Of a DNA stretch of 7,453 bases, positions 7,001 through 7,453 are shown in pieces (positions within the stretch are counted from its first letter, which is position 1; every line of letters begins with the position of its first letter). The stretch spans positions 1 to 7,453 of the forward strand of contig JAHWKS010000244.1 in the NCBI GenBank assembly GCA_019347795.1, read 5' to 3'. This stretch comes from Planctomycetota bacterium (GTDB taxonomy: Bacteria; Planctomycetota; Planctomycetia; Pirellulales; Pirellulaceae). The notes below the pieces were generated by a model. That model ran no database searches, had not been told where the DNA came from, and was given only the letters and a program-made list of their open reading frames with translations. The position numbers were made by a program, and so were the translations under genes.

Positions 7001-7452
7001 TCGCGACCTCGGCCGTCCTGGCCGGCTTCTCCGGCGGGACGGAACTCGCTCTTAACGATATCGACTGCGGGACGCGTTGCGGGAGAGGCTGGAGGTTCCG
7101 GAGTCTCATCGGCGAGGCGACGCATCGATTCCCGCGACGGCTCGCCGGGCGACGGCGGCGATTCGGTTGCCGGCCGCTGCAACTGCGGCGGCACGATTGA
7201 GCCCAAGTCGGTCGACGCCGGCGCCGCCTGGGGATCGGCGCGACTGAGCGCCGCATTCGGCGTGCCGCTCGGGTCAAGACCAACGCTAATACTTGGCCCC
7301 GTATCGTCGGGAATTGGCAGGGAATACTCCTCCGCTCCGCCGGGAACGGCGGCCGACGCGATTCGGGGAAGATCCGCATCCGCCGGCACGGCGCCGTACT
7401 CGGCGGAATCACCGCCGCCGTAGCCGCCGAGGTAGCCATCGCTGTTATTCAT
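4015..7452 (-). CDS. VIT and von Willebrand factor A domain protein with C-terminal DUF2135 (YfaP-like) domain
   Basis: 1145 residues are visible, from an ATG at 7452-7450, one base from the window edge, to TAA at 4017-4015. Residues 1-190 are a disordered linker: Gly/Pro/Ser-rich, then Glu/Lys/Gln-rich (140-196). No signal peptide or membrane segment is visible, so the true start probably lies outside and the protein may be anchored there. A VIT domain follows (about 206-370; conserved [14 protein letters not shown] and [19 protein letters not shown] regions), then a VWA domain (about 471-640) with an intact metal-ion-dependent adhesion site: D479-x-S481-x-S483, T550 and D581. A beta-rich segment leads to [16 protein letters not shown] (755-770), a stretch typical of bacterial VIT-VWA proteins. 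A helical, TPR-like region (about 885-995) precedes DUF2135 (about 1020-1140), with [22 protein letters not shown] and TEGYGPEMY motifs. VWA domains bind proteins through a metal ion; VIT-VWA proteins are generally thought to be surface or envelope-associated. Partner and exact role are unknown. No promoter is visible. Confidence 0.9.
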   Translation of the reverse strand: [1145 protein letters not shown]

Positions 7453-7453
7453 T

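Noticed and set aside
5893..7200. 435-codon open frame on the plus strand
   Set aside because: It lies wholly antisense to the VIT-VWA gene; its translation is His/Arg/Val-rich without a domain, as expected for the antisense frame of a high-GC gene.

Overview
The window is high-GC bacterial DNA with tightly packed genes. The strongest clue to its source is the long minus-strand gene at the right, a VIT-VWA protein with a Pro/Glu-rich linker and a C-terminal DUF2135/YfaP-like domain. That style, together with a large pentapeptide-repeat membrane protein and promoters whose -10 box is followed by GG, suggests a planctomycete (Pirellula-like). This is inference; there is no rRNA or marker gene to settle it. 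No tRNA, CRISPR array, insertion sequence or phage gene was seen. || Layout, left to right. Plus strand: the 3' end of a TolC-family outer-membrane efflux protein (1-426); a classical short-chain dehydrogenase/reductase (597-1367); a membrane protein of about 621 residues with 24 uninterrupted pentapeptide repeats, four predicted membrane segments and a coiled coil (1497-3362). Minus strand: a 77-residue protein (3494-3261) whose 3' end overlaps the 3' end of the pentapeptide gene by 102 bp; a 126-residue HicB-like protein (3925-3545) 50 bp upstream of it; and a long VIT-VWA-helical-repeat-DUF2135 protein (7452-4015), probably cut at its N-terminus by the window edge. || How the genes relate. 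The TolC-like and SDR genes share a strand but are separated by 170 bp holding a possible promoter, so they are probably not one functional unit. The pentapeptide gene has its own extended -10 promoter. The two small minus-strand genes look like a two-gene operon driven by a good promoter at 3988-3960 (TTGCGA, 17 bp, TATAAT). Their predicted folds and arrangement resemble a HicB/HicA pair in reversed order, but the HicA-like member has Asn where the catalytic His of HicA should be. This pair is the best candidate here for something undescribed. The VIT-VWA protein lies upstream of it on the same strand, separated by a weak hairpin and that promoter.
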